Source: Rhodonellum psychrophilum GCM71 = DSM 17998
GTDB lineage: Bacteria; Bacteroidota; Bacteroidia; Cytophagales; Cyclobacteriaceae
NCBI RefSeq assembly: GCF_000381545.1
Contig: NZ_KB906679.1
Location: 1-64,000, forward strand
Reading direction: 5' to 3'
DNA length: 64,000 nucleotides
This document shows positions 36,431-45,248 of this stretch, in pieces (position 1 is the stretch's first letter; each line of letters begins with the position of its first letter). A program made the position numbers and the translations under genes. The notes under the pieces are model-generated. The model did no database searches. It was given only the letters and a program-made list of their open reading frames with translations, and had not been told where the DNA came from.

Positions 36431-37192
36431 ATGGTCACGAAGATCGAAAAAAAACAACTTTGGTACGAGGAAATCGCCTTGAGGGAGTTGAACGAATGGT
36501 TGTATAAAAACAAAAAGAAGGCCTCACTCCTGAATCGGGCAGCCAAGGGAATCCAAAACAAGATCAATAACCTCATTCCCGAAAAAGTACATCAGGCCAT
36601 TACCTATGCCATCGAAAAAATGGTGAAAGGCGTATTGGTTGGCAATAAGTTCATCACCTCGACGCCACAAGCCGAAATGGAACTTTGGGCCGCGGAAATC
36701 AAAGTGAAGAAAATGATATCCATCTATACGAAGACGGCTTCTGCCGAAGGCGCCATCACCGGAGCCGGTGGCATCTTGATGGGTTTTGCGGATTTGCCAG
36801 CTTTCTTGGCCATCAAGATGAAGATGCTCTTCGAAATGGCATCTGCTTATGGCTACAATGTCAAGGATCTTAAGGAAAGGTTTTTTATCCTCTATATCTT
36901 CAAAGTCACCTTTTCCAGCCAAGACACCAGAATTGAGGCCGTCGGTATTTTGGAAAAATGGGAAGCATTCAGCAAAACCCTCCCCGAAAACATGGACGAT
37001 TTTGACTGGAGGACTTTCCAGCTGGAATACCGCGATTATATGGATCTGGCCAAGTTGGCACAGTTAATTCCCATCATCGGTGCTGGAGTGGGAGCGATCG
37101 CCAATTACAAAATGACCAAAATGCTGGGTGAGAATGCCATGAACGCTTATCGGTTGCGGTATTTTGACCGAACGATGGGGGCAAAGGAGTAA
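36431..37192 (+). CDS. EcsC-family protein
   Basis: A 253-residue protein. EcsC features are visible: a basic helical N-terminus (EIALRELNEWL...), a central TASAEGAITGAGGILMGFADLPAFLAIKMKM region, hydrophobic and glycine-rich, and the second GAGVGAIANYKMTKMLGENAMNAYRLRYF segment near the C-terminus. The family is widespread but its function is not established; members are probably membrane-associated through the two glycine-rich hydrophobic stretches. Single gene. Confidence 0.85.
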   Translation: MVTKIEKKQLWYEEIALRELNEWLYKNKKKASLLNRAAKGIQNKINNLIPEKVHQAITYAIEKMVKGVLVGNKFITSTPQAEMELWAAEIKVKKMISIYTKTASAEGAITGAGGILMGFADLPAFLAIKMKMLFEMASAYGYNVKDLKERFFILYIFKVTFSSQDTRIEAVGILEKWEAFSKTLPENMDDFDWRTFQLEYRDYMDLAKLAQLIPIIGAGVGAIANYKMTKMLGENAMNAYRLRYFDRTMGAKE

Positions 37193-37340
37193 GTTATTCC
37201 CTTGTAAAAAAAACTTCTTCAAAAACACACTCAAAATAAGGAAGGGTTCCGAGATTTTTGGTCTGGAACCATTCCCTTTTGATGACAATTTTTGGAGTAC
37301 AGCTTCAATTTTTTTATCTATAACTCAAAGCAATTTTATT

Positions 37341-37429
37341 TGACCTGTGCTATGCATTAACATTTTTACTCGGGTCAGAATTTACTTAAACATCAGTCAA
37401 ATGGGAAGCGGAGTGCATGTTTCGGGTTC
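37341..37429 (-). repeat. Copy G of the intergenic element (89 bp, internal deletion)
   Basis: On the minus strand both ends are kept (GAACCCGAAACATGCACTCC at the left, ATGCATAGCACAGGTC at the right), but most of the middle is missing, leaving 89 bp. This supports treating the two ends as the functional borders of the element. Confidence 0.7.
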
Positions 37430-37453
37430 AATAATTTCGAAACATTGAAAGCA

Positions 37454-37879
37454 TTATTCGGCACTGATCATCCAGTTGATGCCAAATTTGTCAGTGAACA
37501 TGCCAAAGTAAGCATCCCAGAAAGTATCGCCCATGGGCATGGTTATTTGTCCCCCAACGGATAGTCCGTGGAACAGACGGTCCGCTTCGGATTTGTCATT
37601 CGTCTTGAGTGATATCGAAAAATTATTTCCTTGAATGAATTTTGGGGCCCATTCCCCACCGGTATCACTTCCCATCAGGAAAGTTTCTTTGCTGATGGGC
37701 AATGAAACATGCATGATTTGATTGGCCATTTCTTCCGATAATGGAGGCATTCCTTCTTGTGGAGGCATTTCGCTGAATCGGGTGAGGTCTTCTAATTCCC
37801 CGCCCAACACGGATTGGTAAAAATTGAATGCCTCTTCACAGTTGCCCAGAAAGTTGAGATAGATGTTGGCTGTTAGCAT
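37454..37879 (-). CDS. VOC-family (PhnB/glyoxalase-like) protein
   Basis: A 141-residue protein with the PhnB-like vicinal-oxygen-chelate pattern: YLNFLGNCEEAFNFYQSVLGGEL at the start, IMHVSLPI with the first metal-ligand-type His, a LMGSDTGGEWAP loop, ADRLFHGLSVGGQITMPMGDTFWDAYFGMFTDKFGINWMI at the end. Homologues are often annotated as glyoxalase or 3-demethylubiquinone methyltransferase-like, though most have no known reaction. Single gene. Confidence 0.9.
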   Translation of the reverse strand: MLTANIYLNFLGNCEEAFNFYQSVLGGELEDLTRFSEMPPQEGMPPLSEEMANQIMHVSLPISKETFLMGSDTGGEWAPKFIQGNNFSISLKTNDKSEADRLFHGLSVGGQITMPMGDTFWDAYFGMFTDKFGINWMISAE

Positions 37880-38562
37880 GGTTTTGTCGGTTTAGATAAG
37901 TTGAAAATATCGAGACAGGGATTTCCCTATTCAAAATTGTGCTGCTTAAATTTAATTCTTTTTGATGGGAATTACATCCATTTCAAAAAGCCATTCAATA
38001 TTTTCCGGAAACAATATTGCATTGATAAAATCCGATGTTACCTTCTTTGAATAAAGCCGAATGGATTAAAATCCAATTAATCATTATTTCAATCCGTGTT
38101 GAGAATTAAGGGAAAAACAAAAATCGGAGAGGATCAATGCCTTCCCATTCTTGAGGCTGGAAAATTCTTCTTTAGGTTTAGCTGAACAATTTTTGCAACC
38201 TTAGAAAAGAGCAACCCGAAGAAGGAAGACTATGATTATCATTTTGGCAAAGACAAGAAATCTTAATTTTCAGCTATTGATTCCCTCATCTTTCAAGATA
38301 CAGTACAGCGAAGGATACATCCAGGGACTTGAGTTTGGGCTTTCGTCGGCAGGCCTTGTTGATGCCGGTAAGCCATGAGTATCCTTATTCCATTCAAAAG
38401 CCCACTTTACCATATAAAAGTAGATTCTTTCAACCAGTAAAATTAAAAACAGATGGAAGACATCTTCTTTGCTTTAGACGGATGGATAACATAATTTTAA
38501 GCGTCAACTAGTAAAAATTACAGCAATTTATTTGAACAAGGTTACTTTAAAAAGGAGGTCAA
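37880..38562. other. Long intergenic region before the TldD operon
   Basis: A 683-base gap without a supported gene. A 60-codon frame at 38329-38511 has no recognisable feature. The promoter of the eight-gene TldD operon should lie here; only the ribosome-binding site is clear. Confidence 0.5.
38552..38558 (+). promoter_or_regulatory. Strong ribosome-binding site deciding a TTG start
   Basis: AAGGAGG lies 4 bases before the TTG codon at 38563. No ATG is near, and the protein begins with a twin-arginine signal at once, so the TTG start is well supported. Such a full Shine-Dalgarno sequence is unusual among the genes in this window. Confidence 0.8.
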
Positions 38563-40206
38563 TTGAAAAGAAGAGATTTTATCCAGCTATCCAGTTTGGG
38601 CTTTGGAGCCATGATGACTCCGGGTTTGATGATGATGGGAAACACGGTTTCGGCAGAGCAGCTGCTTCAACCAGGGTTGGCCAATGCCGCCAAAAAAGTA
38701 TTGGCGGATATCGCCTTGAATGCCGCGAAGTCGAAAGGGGCAACCTATACAGACGTTCGGATCGGCAGGTATTTGCAGCAGTTCTTGTTTACAAGGGAAA
38801 AAAATGTGCAGAATATCAGCAATGCTGAGTCCTTTGGCGTGGGTATTCGCGTCATTGCAGACGGAACTTGGGGCTTTTCGGCCACATCCGATGTTACGCC
38901 TGACGGGATCAAAGCCTGTGCTGAAACTGCCGTTGCGATTGCCAAGGCCAATGCAAAACTTCAGATTGAGCCGGTAATCCTCGCACCTGTGAAGGGATTT
39001 GGGGAAGTTTCCTGGGCCACGCCCATCACCAAAAATGCATTCGAAATTCCTGTAAAGGACAAAATAGATTTGTTGCTTAAAGTCAACAATTCAGCCATGG
39101 ACAACGGAGCGGCTTTCGTCACTTCCAATTTGTTTATGGTCAATGAGCAAAAATATTTCGCTTCCACCGACGGTTCCTACATCGATCAGGATATCCACAG
39201 GATCTGGCCAACCTTCACGGTGACAGCCATTGACAAAGCCGAGGGAAAATTCAGAACCCGCCAATCCTTAAGTGCTCCAATGGGAATGGGCTACGAGTAC
39301 CTGGACGGTTTGGCTTCCGAAAAAATGGCAGGGCCAGCCGGATTGATCAGTTATAGAAATTCCTATGATATGGTGGAAGATGCCATCGCTGCATCCAAGC
39401 ATGCAAACGAAAAACTGACCGCCAAATCTGTTGCTCCCGGAAAATATGATCTCGTCTTGGATCCAGACCATTTGGGCCTGACCATCCACGAATCGGTGGG
39501 ACATCCATTGGAACTCGATCGGGTACTCGGCTACGAAGCCAACTACGCGGGAACCAGCTTTGCCACATTGGACAAATGGAAAACCAAGGATTTCAAATAC
39601 GGATCCGATTTGGTCAATATTGTCGCGGACAAAGTGCAGCCCTTCTCTTTGGGTCTGACAGGTTACGATGACGAAGGCGTAAAATGCAAGGAATGGGATT
39701 TGATCAAAAATGGCGTCTTGGTGAATTACCAAGCGATCAGGGATCAGGCCAAGATCATTGACGAAAGCGAATCGCACGGTTGCTGCTATGCAGACAATTG
39801 GAATTCCGTACAATTCCAACGCATGCCAAACGTATCGCTCAGGCCCGGAAAGGACAAGTTGAGCGTTCAGGACATGATCAAAGGTGTGGAAAAGGGGATT
39901 TATATCGTGGGAAGAGGTTCGTATTCCATCGATCAACAGCGGTACAATTTCCAGTTTGGAGGCCAGTTGTTTTATGAAATCAAAAATGGTGAAATCGTAG
40001 GCATGTTGGAAGATGTCGCCTACCAGTCCAATACCCAGGAATTTTGGAACTCTTGCGCACAGATTTGTGACCAGGATGATTACAGACTCTTTGGAACCTT
40101 CTTCGACGGAAAAGGCCAACCTTCACAGGTTTCGGCGGTTTCCCATGGAAGTTCCACCACCAGATTCAACGGTGTCAATGTGATCAATACGGGAAGAAGG
40201 ATTTAA
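38563..40206 (+). CDS. tldD: TldD-family metalloprotease, Tat-exported
   Basis: A 547-residue protein. It opens with a twin-arginine signal (KRRDFIQLSSLGFGAMM...), so it is probably sent folded across the inner membrane, unlike cytoplasmic E. coli TldD. The catalytic HExxxH motif is H309-E-S-V-G-H314. In E. coli TldD the third zinc ligand is a Cys in a GVCGKEGQ segment; the matching place here reads FDGKGQ, so that ligand is apparently missing or replaced. A SHGCCYADNW segment adds other cysteines. TldD works with TldE, encoded 17 bases downstream, degrading or trimming peptides. It heads the long operon with MoxR and DUF58. Confidence 0.93.
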   Translation: MKRRDFIQLSSLGFGAMMTPGLMMMGNTVSAEQLLQPGLANAAKKVLADIALNAAKSKGATYTDVRIGRYLQQFLFTREKNVQNISNAESFGVGIRVIADGTWGFSATSDVTPDGIKACAETAVAIAKANAKLQIEPVILAPVKGFGEVSWATPITKNAFEIPVKDKIDLLLKVNNSAMDNGAAFVTSNLFMVNEQKYFASTDGSYIDQDIHRIWPTFTVTAIDKAEGKFRTRQSLSAPMGMGYEYLDGLASEKMAGPAGLISYRNSYDMVEDAIAASKHANEKLTAKSVAPGKYDLVLDPDHLGLTIHESVGHPLELDRVLGYEANYAGTSFATLDKWKTKDFKYGSDLVNIVADKVQPFSLGLTGYDDEGVKCKEWDLIKNGVLVNYQAIRDQAKIIDESESHGCCYADNWNSVQFQRMPNVSLRPGKDKLSVQDMIKGVEKGIYIVGRGSYSIDQQRYNFQFGGQLFYEIKNGEIVGMLEDVAYQSNTQEFWNSCAQICDQDDYRLFGTFFDGKGQPSQVSAVSHGSSTTRFNGVNVINTGRRI

Positions 40207-40223
40207 CCATTAAATGTAAAATC

Positions 40224-41540
40224 ATGGCTATTTTAACGCAAGAACAAGCGAAGCAAATCATAGATAAAGTACTTTCGTATGCCAAGGCAGACGAAACAGA
40301 AGTCAATATTTCCGGCGGAAAAACCGGAAACATCCGTTATGCCCGAAATACGGTAAACACCAGCGGCGAATCCAATGAAATCAACTTGAACATCACTTCT
40401 GTTTATGGGAAGAAATCAGGTTCCGCCACCATCAACGAACTGGACGATGAGTCTCTGAAAAGAGCGGTCTCCAGGTCTGAGGAAATTGCCCAGCTGGCTC
40501 CGGAAAATCCCGAGTACATGCCCATGTTGGGTCCCCAGAAATATGCGGAATCCAGAACATTTGCAGAAGCAACGGATAAAATCAATCCGGAATACAGGGC
40601 AAAAGCGGCCATAGACAGCATCCAACCAAGCAAAGAGAAAGACCTCACTGCAGCAGGTTACCTTGAGGATTACTCGGGTTTCAGCGCCATGGGTAACAGC
40701 AAGGGGATGTTTGGATACAACAAAAGGACTTCAGTGGACTTTTCCGTGACCGTAAGAACTGCCGATGGAACCGGTTCTGGCTATGCCATCCGGGATTTCA
40801 ACGATGCCGCGCTTTTGGACACCAAAAACGTAACCAACATCGCCATGCAAAAAGCCATGGCTTCCACCAGTGCGCAAGCCATTGAACCGGGTAAATACAC
40901 GGTGATCCTCGAGCCAACAGCTGCCAGTGATCTGCTGCGGTTGATCAGTAGGAGCATGGATGCCAGGAGTGCGGACGAAGGAAGGAGTTTTCTGAGCAAA
41001 AAAGGTGGTGGAACCCGTTTGGGCGAAAAACTCTTTGACGAGCGCGTCAACATCTACTCAGATCCGACCCATCCAGACATACCATCCTCGCCTTGGACCA
41101 ATGAAGGGCTTCCAAGGGAAAAAACGAAGTGGATTGAAAACGGTGTGGTCAAAAACATGTACTATTCCCGGTATTGGGCGGAATTGAAAGGCGTGGAGCC
41201 CATCGCTTCCCCATCAGGCATCATCATCGAAGGTGGCGATCAATCGCTTGCCGACATGATCAAGAGCACGGAAAGAGGTGTTTTGGTGACGAGATTTTGG
41301 TACATCAGGGCTGTGGATCCACAAACCTTGCTGTACACGGGATTGACCAGGGACGGTACTTTTTATATCGAAAACGGACAAATCAAATTCCCGGTCAAAA
41401 ACTTCAGGTTCAACGAAAGCCCGATCATCATGCTCAACAACATCGAAGCATTGGGCAAGGCGGAGCGTGTCAGCGGAAGCATGATTCCTGCAATGAAAAT
41501 CAGGGATTTTACGTTTACCAGTTTGTCCGACGCCGTATAA
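40224..41540 (+). CDS. TldE/PmbA-family partner protein
   Basis: A 438-residue protein of the TldE/PmbA family: GNIRYARNTVNTSGESNE, a middle domain, and the C-terminal ENGQIKFPVKNFRFNESPIIMLNNIEALG with VSGSMIPAMKIRDFTF at the end. It lacks HExxxH, as TldE does; TldE forms the heterodimer with TldD and shapes its chamber. Unlike the TldD neighbour it has no clear signal peptide (MAILTQEQAKQIIDKVL), which raises the question of whether both act in the same compartment or TldE is co-exported with the Tat substrate. Confidence 0.93.
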   Translation: MAILTQEQAKQIIDKVLSYAKADETEVNISGGKTGNIRYARNTVNTSGESNEINLNITSVYGKKSGSATINELDDESLKRAVSRSEEIAQLAPENPEYMPMLGPQKYAESRTFAEATDKINPEYRAKAAIDSIQPSKEKDLTAAGYLEDYSGFSAMGNSKGMFGYNKRTSVDFSVTVRTADGTGSGYAIRDFNDAALLDTKNVTNIAMQKAMASTSAQAIEPGKYTVILEPTAASDLLRLISRSMDARSADEGRSFLSKKGGGTRLGEKLFDERVNIYSDPTHPDIPSSPWTNEGLPREKTKWIENGVVKNMYYSRYWAELKGVEPIASPSGIIIEGGDQSLADMIKSTERGVLVTRFWYIRAVDPQTLLYTGLTRDGTFYIENGQIKFPVKNFRFNESPIIMLNNIEALGKAERVSGSMIPAMKIRDFTFTSLSDAV

Positions 41541-41553
41541 GCTTAGGAATAAA

Positions 41554-41586
41554 AACCCCGACCGCAAATCTGGTCGGGGTTAATTT
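41554..41586 (+). terminator. Hairpin after tldE
   Basis: AACCCCGACC (41554-41563) and GGTCGGGGTT (41572-41581) form a perfect 10-bp stem with an 8-base loop, followed by AATTTAATTT. It lies 13 bases after the tldE stop and 10 before the DUF4159 gene. The T-run is weak, so it may only lower expression of the downstream genes rather than end the operon. Confidence 0.75.
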
Positions 41587-41595
41587 AATTTCTCC

Positions 41596-42210
41596 ATGCA
41601 GAAATTCATTTTCACCAGAATCAAATACAATTCAGGCAACTGGGACACCGACCAGCGAATGCCTGTGAACCTGCTCAATTCCCTGGTGGAATACACGACC
41701 ATTCCCATCGATGAAAAGGAAAAAATCGTAGATCTGAGCAGCAATGAAATCTTTAAAAGTCCATTTTGCTACCTCAGTGGACATAAGCTGGTGGAGTTTT
41801 CCGAACAGGAAAGAAGAAATTTCAAAACCTATGTCCAAAATGGCGGTTTTGTCTTTGCCGACGACTGCAACCATGACATCGATGGATTGTTTGCCAAATC
41901 CTTTGAAGCGGAAATGGCCAAAACCTTCGGAAGTGAAGCACTTCAGAAAATCCCAAATGACCATCCCATTTACAATTGCTTTTTCAAGTTTGAAGAGGGT
42001 CCGCCGACCACTTCGTTTGAGTTGAATGGCTGGGGCGATGACCTTGTCCATGATTATCTCAAAGCCATCGTGGTGAAAGGAAGGATAGCGGTGCTTTACA
42101 GCAACAAGGACTATGGCTGTGAATGGGATTATGACTTCAGGAACAAACGTTTTCTCAAAGAGGACAACACCAAGTTCGGAGTCAACATTATTGTATATGC
42201 ATTAACTTGA
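41596..42210 (+). CDS. DUF4159-domain protein
   Basis: A 204-residue protein with the DUF4159 pattern: FIFTRIKYNSGNWDTDQRMPVNLLNSLVEYT, PFCYLSGHKLVEFSEQERRNFKTYVQNGGFVFADDCN, SFEAEMAKTFGSEALQKIPNDHPIYNCFF, and GVNIIVYAL at the end. The fold is glutamine-amidotransferase-like. The domain occurs almost always beside MoxR-DUF58-BatA clusters; function unknown. Here it directly precedes moxR (6 bases), and no signal peptide is seen, so it is cytoplasmic. Confidence 0.88.
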   Translation: MQKFIFTRIKYNSGNWDTDQRMPVNLLNSLVEYTTIPIDEKEKIVDLSSNEIFKSPFCYLSGHKLVEFSEQERRNFKTYVQNGGFVFADDCNHDIDGLFAKSFEAEMAKTFGSEALQKIPNDHPIYNCFFKFEEGPPTTSFELNGWGDDLVHDYLKAIVVKGRIAVLYSNKDYGCEWDYDFRNKRFLKEDNTKFGVNIIVYALT

Positions 42211-42216
42211 TAGCAA

Positions 42217-43191
42217 TTGGAAAATAACGATTTGACCAAGTTCAAGGAACTGGTCGGTAAATTACCCTTTTTGAAAAAGGAGATAGCCAAGGTGATCGTC
42301 GGACAGGAAGGGGTGGTGGAAGAAATTCTCATTGCACTTTTGGCCGGAGGGCATTGCCTGCTTGAAGGCGTACCAGGATTGGCCAAGACATTGATGGTGA
42401 AAACCATTTCAGAAGTCATGGAATTGCAGTTCAAAAGGATTCAGTTTACTCCGGATTTGATGCCCGGAGATATCCTAGGAACAGAAATCCTGGAAGAAGA
42501 CCACGAGACCGGAAAGAAATTCTTTCAGTTCAACCAAGGGCCGATTTTCGCCAACATGGTTCTGGCGGATGAAATCAACAGGACTCCACCCAAAACCCAG
42601 GCAGCGCTACTGGAAGCAATGCAGGAAAAACGGGTCACCTACGCGGGTCAGAACCATGCCTTGCCTGATCCATTCCTGATCATCGCCACCCAAAACCCAA
42701 TCGAACAGGCAGGAACCTACCCACTTCCCGAGGCACAGTTGGACAGATTCATGCTGTACATCCAACTTGGATATCCTTCTGAAAAAGAGGAATTGGAAGT
42801 CTTGGAAAAAACCACGGGGACGTATCGACCCGACCATAAGAAAGTGTTGTCAGGACAGGAGATCAAACAGCTTCAGGACTTGACCCGTCAGGTACATATT
42901 GATTCGGAATTGCTCGTGTATATCAACAAACTGATCCGATCCTCAAGGCCCGCCACGACGACAGTTCAGGCGGTAAAGGACTATGTGGAATGGGGAGCGG
43001 GAACACGCGCTGGTCAGGCTTTGATCCTTTGCTCGAAGGCAAGGGCATTGATCCATGGCAGGTTTGCGGTCATTCCGGAGGATATCAAGACCTTGGCATT
43101 CCCGGTTTTGAGACATCGCCTTTCTCTGCATTTCAGGGCAGAGGCCGAAAATGTTCAGCCAGACACGATCATTTCCCAACTTCTAAAATAA
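42217..43191 (+). CDS. MoxR-family AAA+ ATPase
   Basis: A 324-residue AAA_3 ATPase. Walker A is GVPGLAKT in LLEGVPGLAKTLMVK, Walker B LADEINRTPPKTQ, sensor region ATQNPIEQAGTYPLPEAQLDRFM. Translation is placed at a TTG codon (42217) directly after the DUF4159 stop, since the first ATG lies inside the conserved core. MoxR proteins act as chaperones that insert cofactors or remodel partners containing VWA domains; here the partner should be the DUF58 protein encoded next. Confidence 0.93.
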   Translation: MENNDLTKFKELVGKLPFLKKEIAKVIVGQEGVVEEILIALLAGGHCLLEGVPGLAKTLMVKTISEVMELQFKRIQFTPDLMPGDILGTEILEEDHETGKKFFQFNQGPIFANMVLADEINRTPPKTQAALLEAMQEKRVTYAGQNHALPDPFLIIATQNPIEQAGTYPLPEAQLDRFMLYIQLGYPSEKEELEVLEKTTGTYRPDHKKVLSGQEIKQLQDLTRQVHIDSELLVYINKLIRSSRPATTTVQAVKDYVEWGAGTRAGQALILCSKARALIHGRFAVIPEDIKTLAFPVLRHRLSLHFRAEAENVQPDTIISQLLK

Positions 43192-43200
43192 CATGAACTG

Positions 43201-44070
43201 ATGCAGGCCAATCCTTTGGAAATCATCAAATTGAACAACCTTAAATTGGCTGCCAAAATCATCAGCAGGCAGTTGAAAAACGGTGTTCATTTGGGTAAAA
43301 GAATTGGTGCGGGAAGTGAGTTCGAACAATATCGACATTACGAACCCGGTGACGATACCAAAAGGATCGATTGGAAATTGTTTGCCAGATCGGATAAATA
43401 TATGGTCAAGGAATCCCCCGTGGAAAGCAACCTTCACATTCGCTTTATCCTTGATCTTTCCGGTTCGATGAACTATGAGGAAAAGGGGATTCGGCGGTTG
43501 GATTTTGCCAAAAATCTGCTGGCCTCACTTGCCTATTTGGCCCATCAGCAAGGAGATCCCATGACATTCTTCACCTTGCAAAACGGTGCTGTTATCCAAA
43601 AAGTAGCGCCTTCACCCAAGAGCTTTCAGAAAATCCTCTATCATCTGGATGCCGATAAGGCCTCTGGAAGTTGGCCGATACAGAAACAGGACTTTCCTGT
43701 TTTGAAAAGCAACCAAAGAGAATTGATCATCATGGTTTCTGATTTTTTGCAGAAGGAGAATGAATGGGTGGATATCGTTGCCTCCATGCGGCATCCCAAA
43801 AAGGAGATTGTCCTCTTTCAGGTGTTGGGAGAACAGGAAATGCATTTTGACCTGAAGGGGAATTACATGTTCAAAGACCTGGAAACGGATCATATCATCA
43901 AAATGGATGGGAAATCCGTCCAGAAAACGTACAATGCAGCCATCGAAAAATATTTGCAGGAACTTGATCAAGCTTTTCATGTGCCACAAGTCCATCTTTT
44001 GAGAACGACTTTCCACGAAAGTATCGCGGAAGTAATCAGCAAGTATTTACTGAAAAACCAATTGCACTGA
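43201..44070 (+). CDS. DUF58 (VWA-like) protein, MoxR partner
   Basis: A 289-residue protein with the DUF58 signature RHYEPGDDTKRIDWKLFARSDKYMVKE (split here around residue 50) and a MIDAS-type metal site DLSGS in the FILDLSGSMN strand. It starts 9 bases after moxR and its stop overlaps the start of the BatA gene (44070). Works with MoxR; target unknown. Cytoplasmic, no membrane helix. Confidence 0.92.
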   Translation: MQANPLEIIKLNNLKLAAKIISRQLKNGVHLGKRIGAGSEFEQYRHYEPGDDTKRIDWKLFARSDKYMVKESPVESNLHIRFILDLSGSMNYEEKGIRRLDFAKNLLASLAYLAHQQGDPMTFFTLQNGAVIQKVAPSPKSFQKILYHLDADKASGSWPIQKQDFPVLKSNQRELIIMVSDFLQKENEWVDIVASMRHPKKEIVLFQVLGEQEMHFDLKGNYMFKDLETDHIIKMDGKSVQKTYNAAIEKYLQELDQAFHVPQVHLLRTTFHESIAEVISKYLLKNQLH

Positions 44071-45248
44071 TGGAATTGCTCCAACCTGTTTTTCTTTGGG
44101 GATTGCTCGGTCTGGGCATTCCTATCCTGATCCATCTTTGGAATGGAAGACAGGGGAAACCCATTTTGTGGGCCGCCACACATTGGCTTTCCGAAAAGGA
44201 GAACCAACCTGTAAAGGGACTCAGGATAGACCAATGGCTCGTCTTGCTCTTGAGGCTGTTTTTGTTTCTGCTGCTCGTTTTGTTGTTTGCCCATCTTTTT
44301 GTTCCCGCATTCGAAAAAGAGGAAATATCTAAAGTTGTCCACTTGGTACAACCCCATCAGGAACTGACAGCTGCATTTAGGTTTGAGCTTCAGCAAGCAT
44401 TGGAAAAAGGGGAGGAGATCCATTGGTTCGACCCTGAACTGACGCCTTTGCTTTCACTTGAATCGTCTGCTGATTTTCTGGACCAAGACAATTCCGATTT
44501 GCAGAAAGCGCTTGATGCATTTGTGGTGGAGGGAAATGAATTGAGGGTTTATCTGAACAAATCGACAAGTTTTCTGAAAGATGGATTCTTCATCAGTCCG
44601 GTAAAACCCATCCTTTTTCTGGAGGGTTTTGAGGGAAGGAATTTATCTAAACAATATATTCAAATAGAGGCAAACAAAATATTGACAATCAATGATAAAG
44701 GGTTATTGATTTCTCAGTCAGAATTCCCTCAAAACAGCAAAAAATCCAGCTTGGGGCCAAAGAGTTTCCCAACCTATTTTTCGGATTATACCGATACAGA
44801 AGAGCAATTTATTGTCGCCGCTTTGCTGGCCATCACAGAAATTTATGGAATCGAATTTCCTTTGGAAAACACATTGTCCGATGCTACTTTGGTTTTTGAA
44901 AAAGGCCTGCCGAAGGAGATTACTCCGGATAAAATTTATCTTTCCTTGGATCCCAATTCATTTTCTATCGAACCAAGTGTAATTGTTTTACCGGTTGGAT
45001 TTGGGACCGGAAACCCAAATGACTTGGCAAAAGGCATCCTGCCGGAAGCCATTTTGGAAGGCTTGTTGGAAAAGATCGGATTTGAGAAAATGGCTGTTCC
45101 GCTGAGTGCATCCCAAATCGCCGCCAGGTTTCTGGTTCAGGAAAGCCCAAACCAAAACAAAAAAGCAAATGTTGCTGCGGTGTTGATGGTTTTGTTTTTA
45201 TTGATTTTAATGACCGAAAGATACCTTTCACAGACAAAGGGGATATGA
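44070..45248 (+). CDS. BatA-domain membrane protein
   Basis: A 392-residue protein with an N-terminal BatA (aerotolerance regulator N-term) segment: LLQPVFLWGLLGLGIPILIHLWNGRQ and WLVLLLRLFLFLLLVLLFAHLFVPAF form two membrane helices, followed by a ~290-residue extracytoplasmic domain. A third helix is at the C-terminus (VAAVLMVLFLLILMTERYL). The middle domain lacks a VWA MIDAS motif. Start and stop overlap both neighbours by one to four bases. Bacteroides BatA homologues affect oxygen tolerance, but the exact job is unknown. Confidence 0.88.
   Translation: MELLQPVFLWGLLGLGIPILIHLWNGRQGKPILWAATHWLSEKENQPVKGLRIDQWLVLLLRLFLFLLLVLLFAHLFVPAFEKEEISKVVHLVQPHQELTAAFRFELQQALEKGEEIHWFDPELTPLLSLESSADFLDQDNSDLQKALDAFVVEGNELRVYLNKSTSFLKDGFFISPVKPILFLEGFEGRNLSKQYIQIEANKILTINDKGLLISQSEFPQNSKKSSLGPKSFPTYFSDYTDTEEQFIVAALLAITEIYGIEFPLENTLSDATLVFEKGLPKEITPDKIYLSLDPNSFSIEPSVIVLPVGFGTGNPNDLAKGILPEAILEGLLEKIGFEKMAVPLSASQIAARFLVQESPNQNKKANVAAVLMVLFLLILMTERYLSQTKGI

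Noticed and set aside
38329-38511. 60-codon plus-strand frame before tldD
   Set aside because: No protein-like composition and no start signals; left as intergenic.
39268-40119. 283-codon minus-strand frame
   Set aside because: Antisense to tldD, which shows HExxxH and family sequence.
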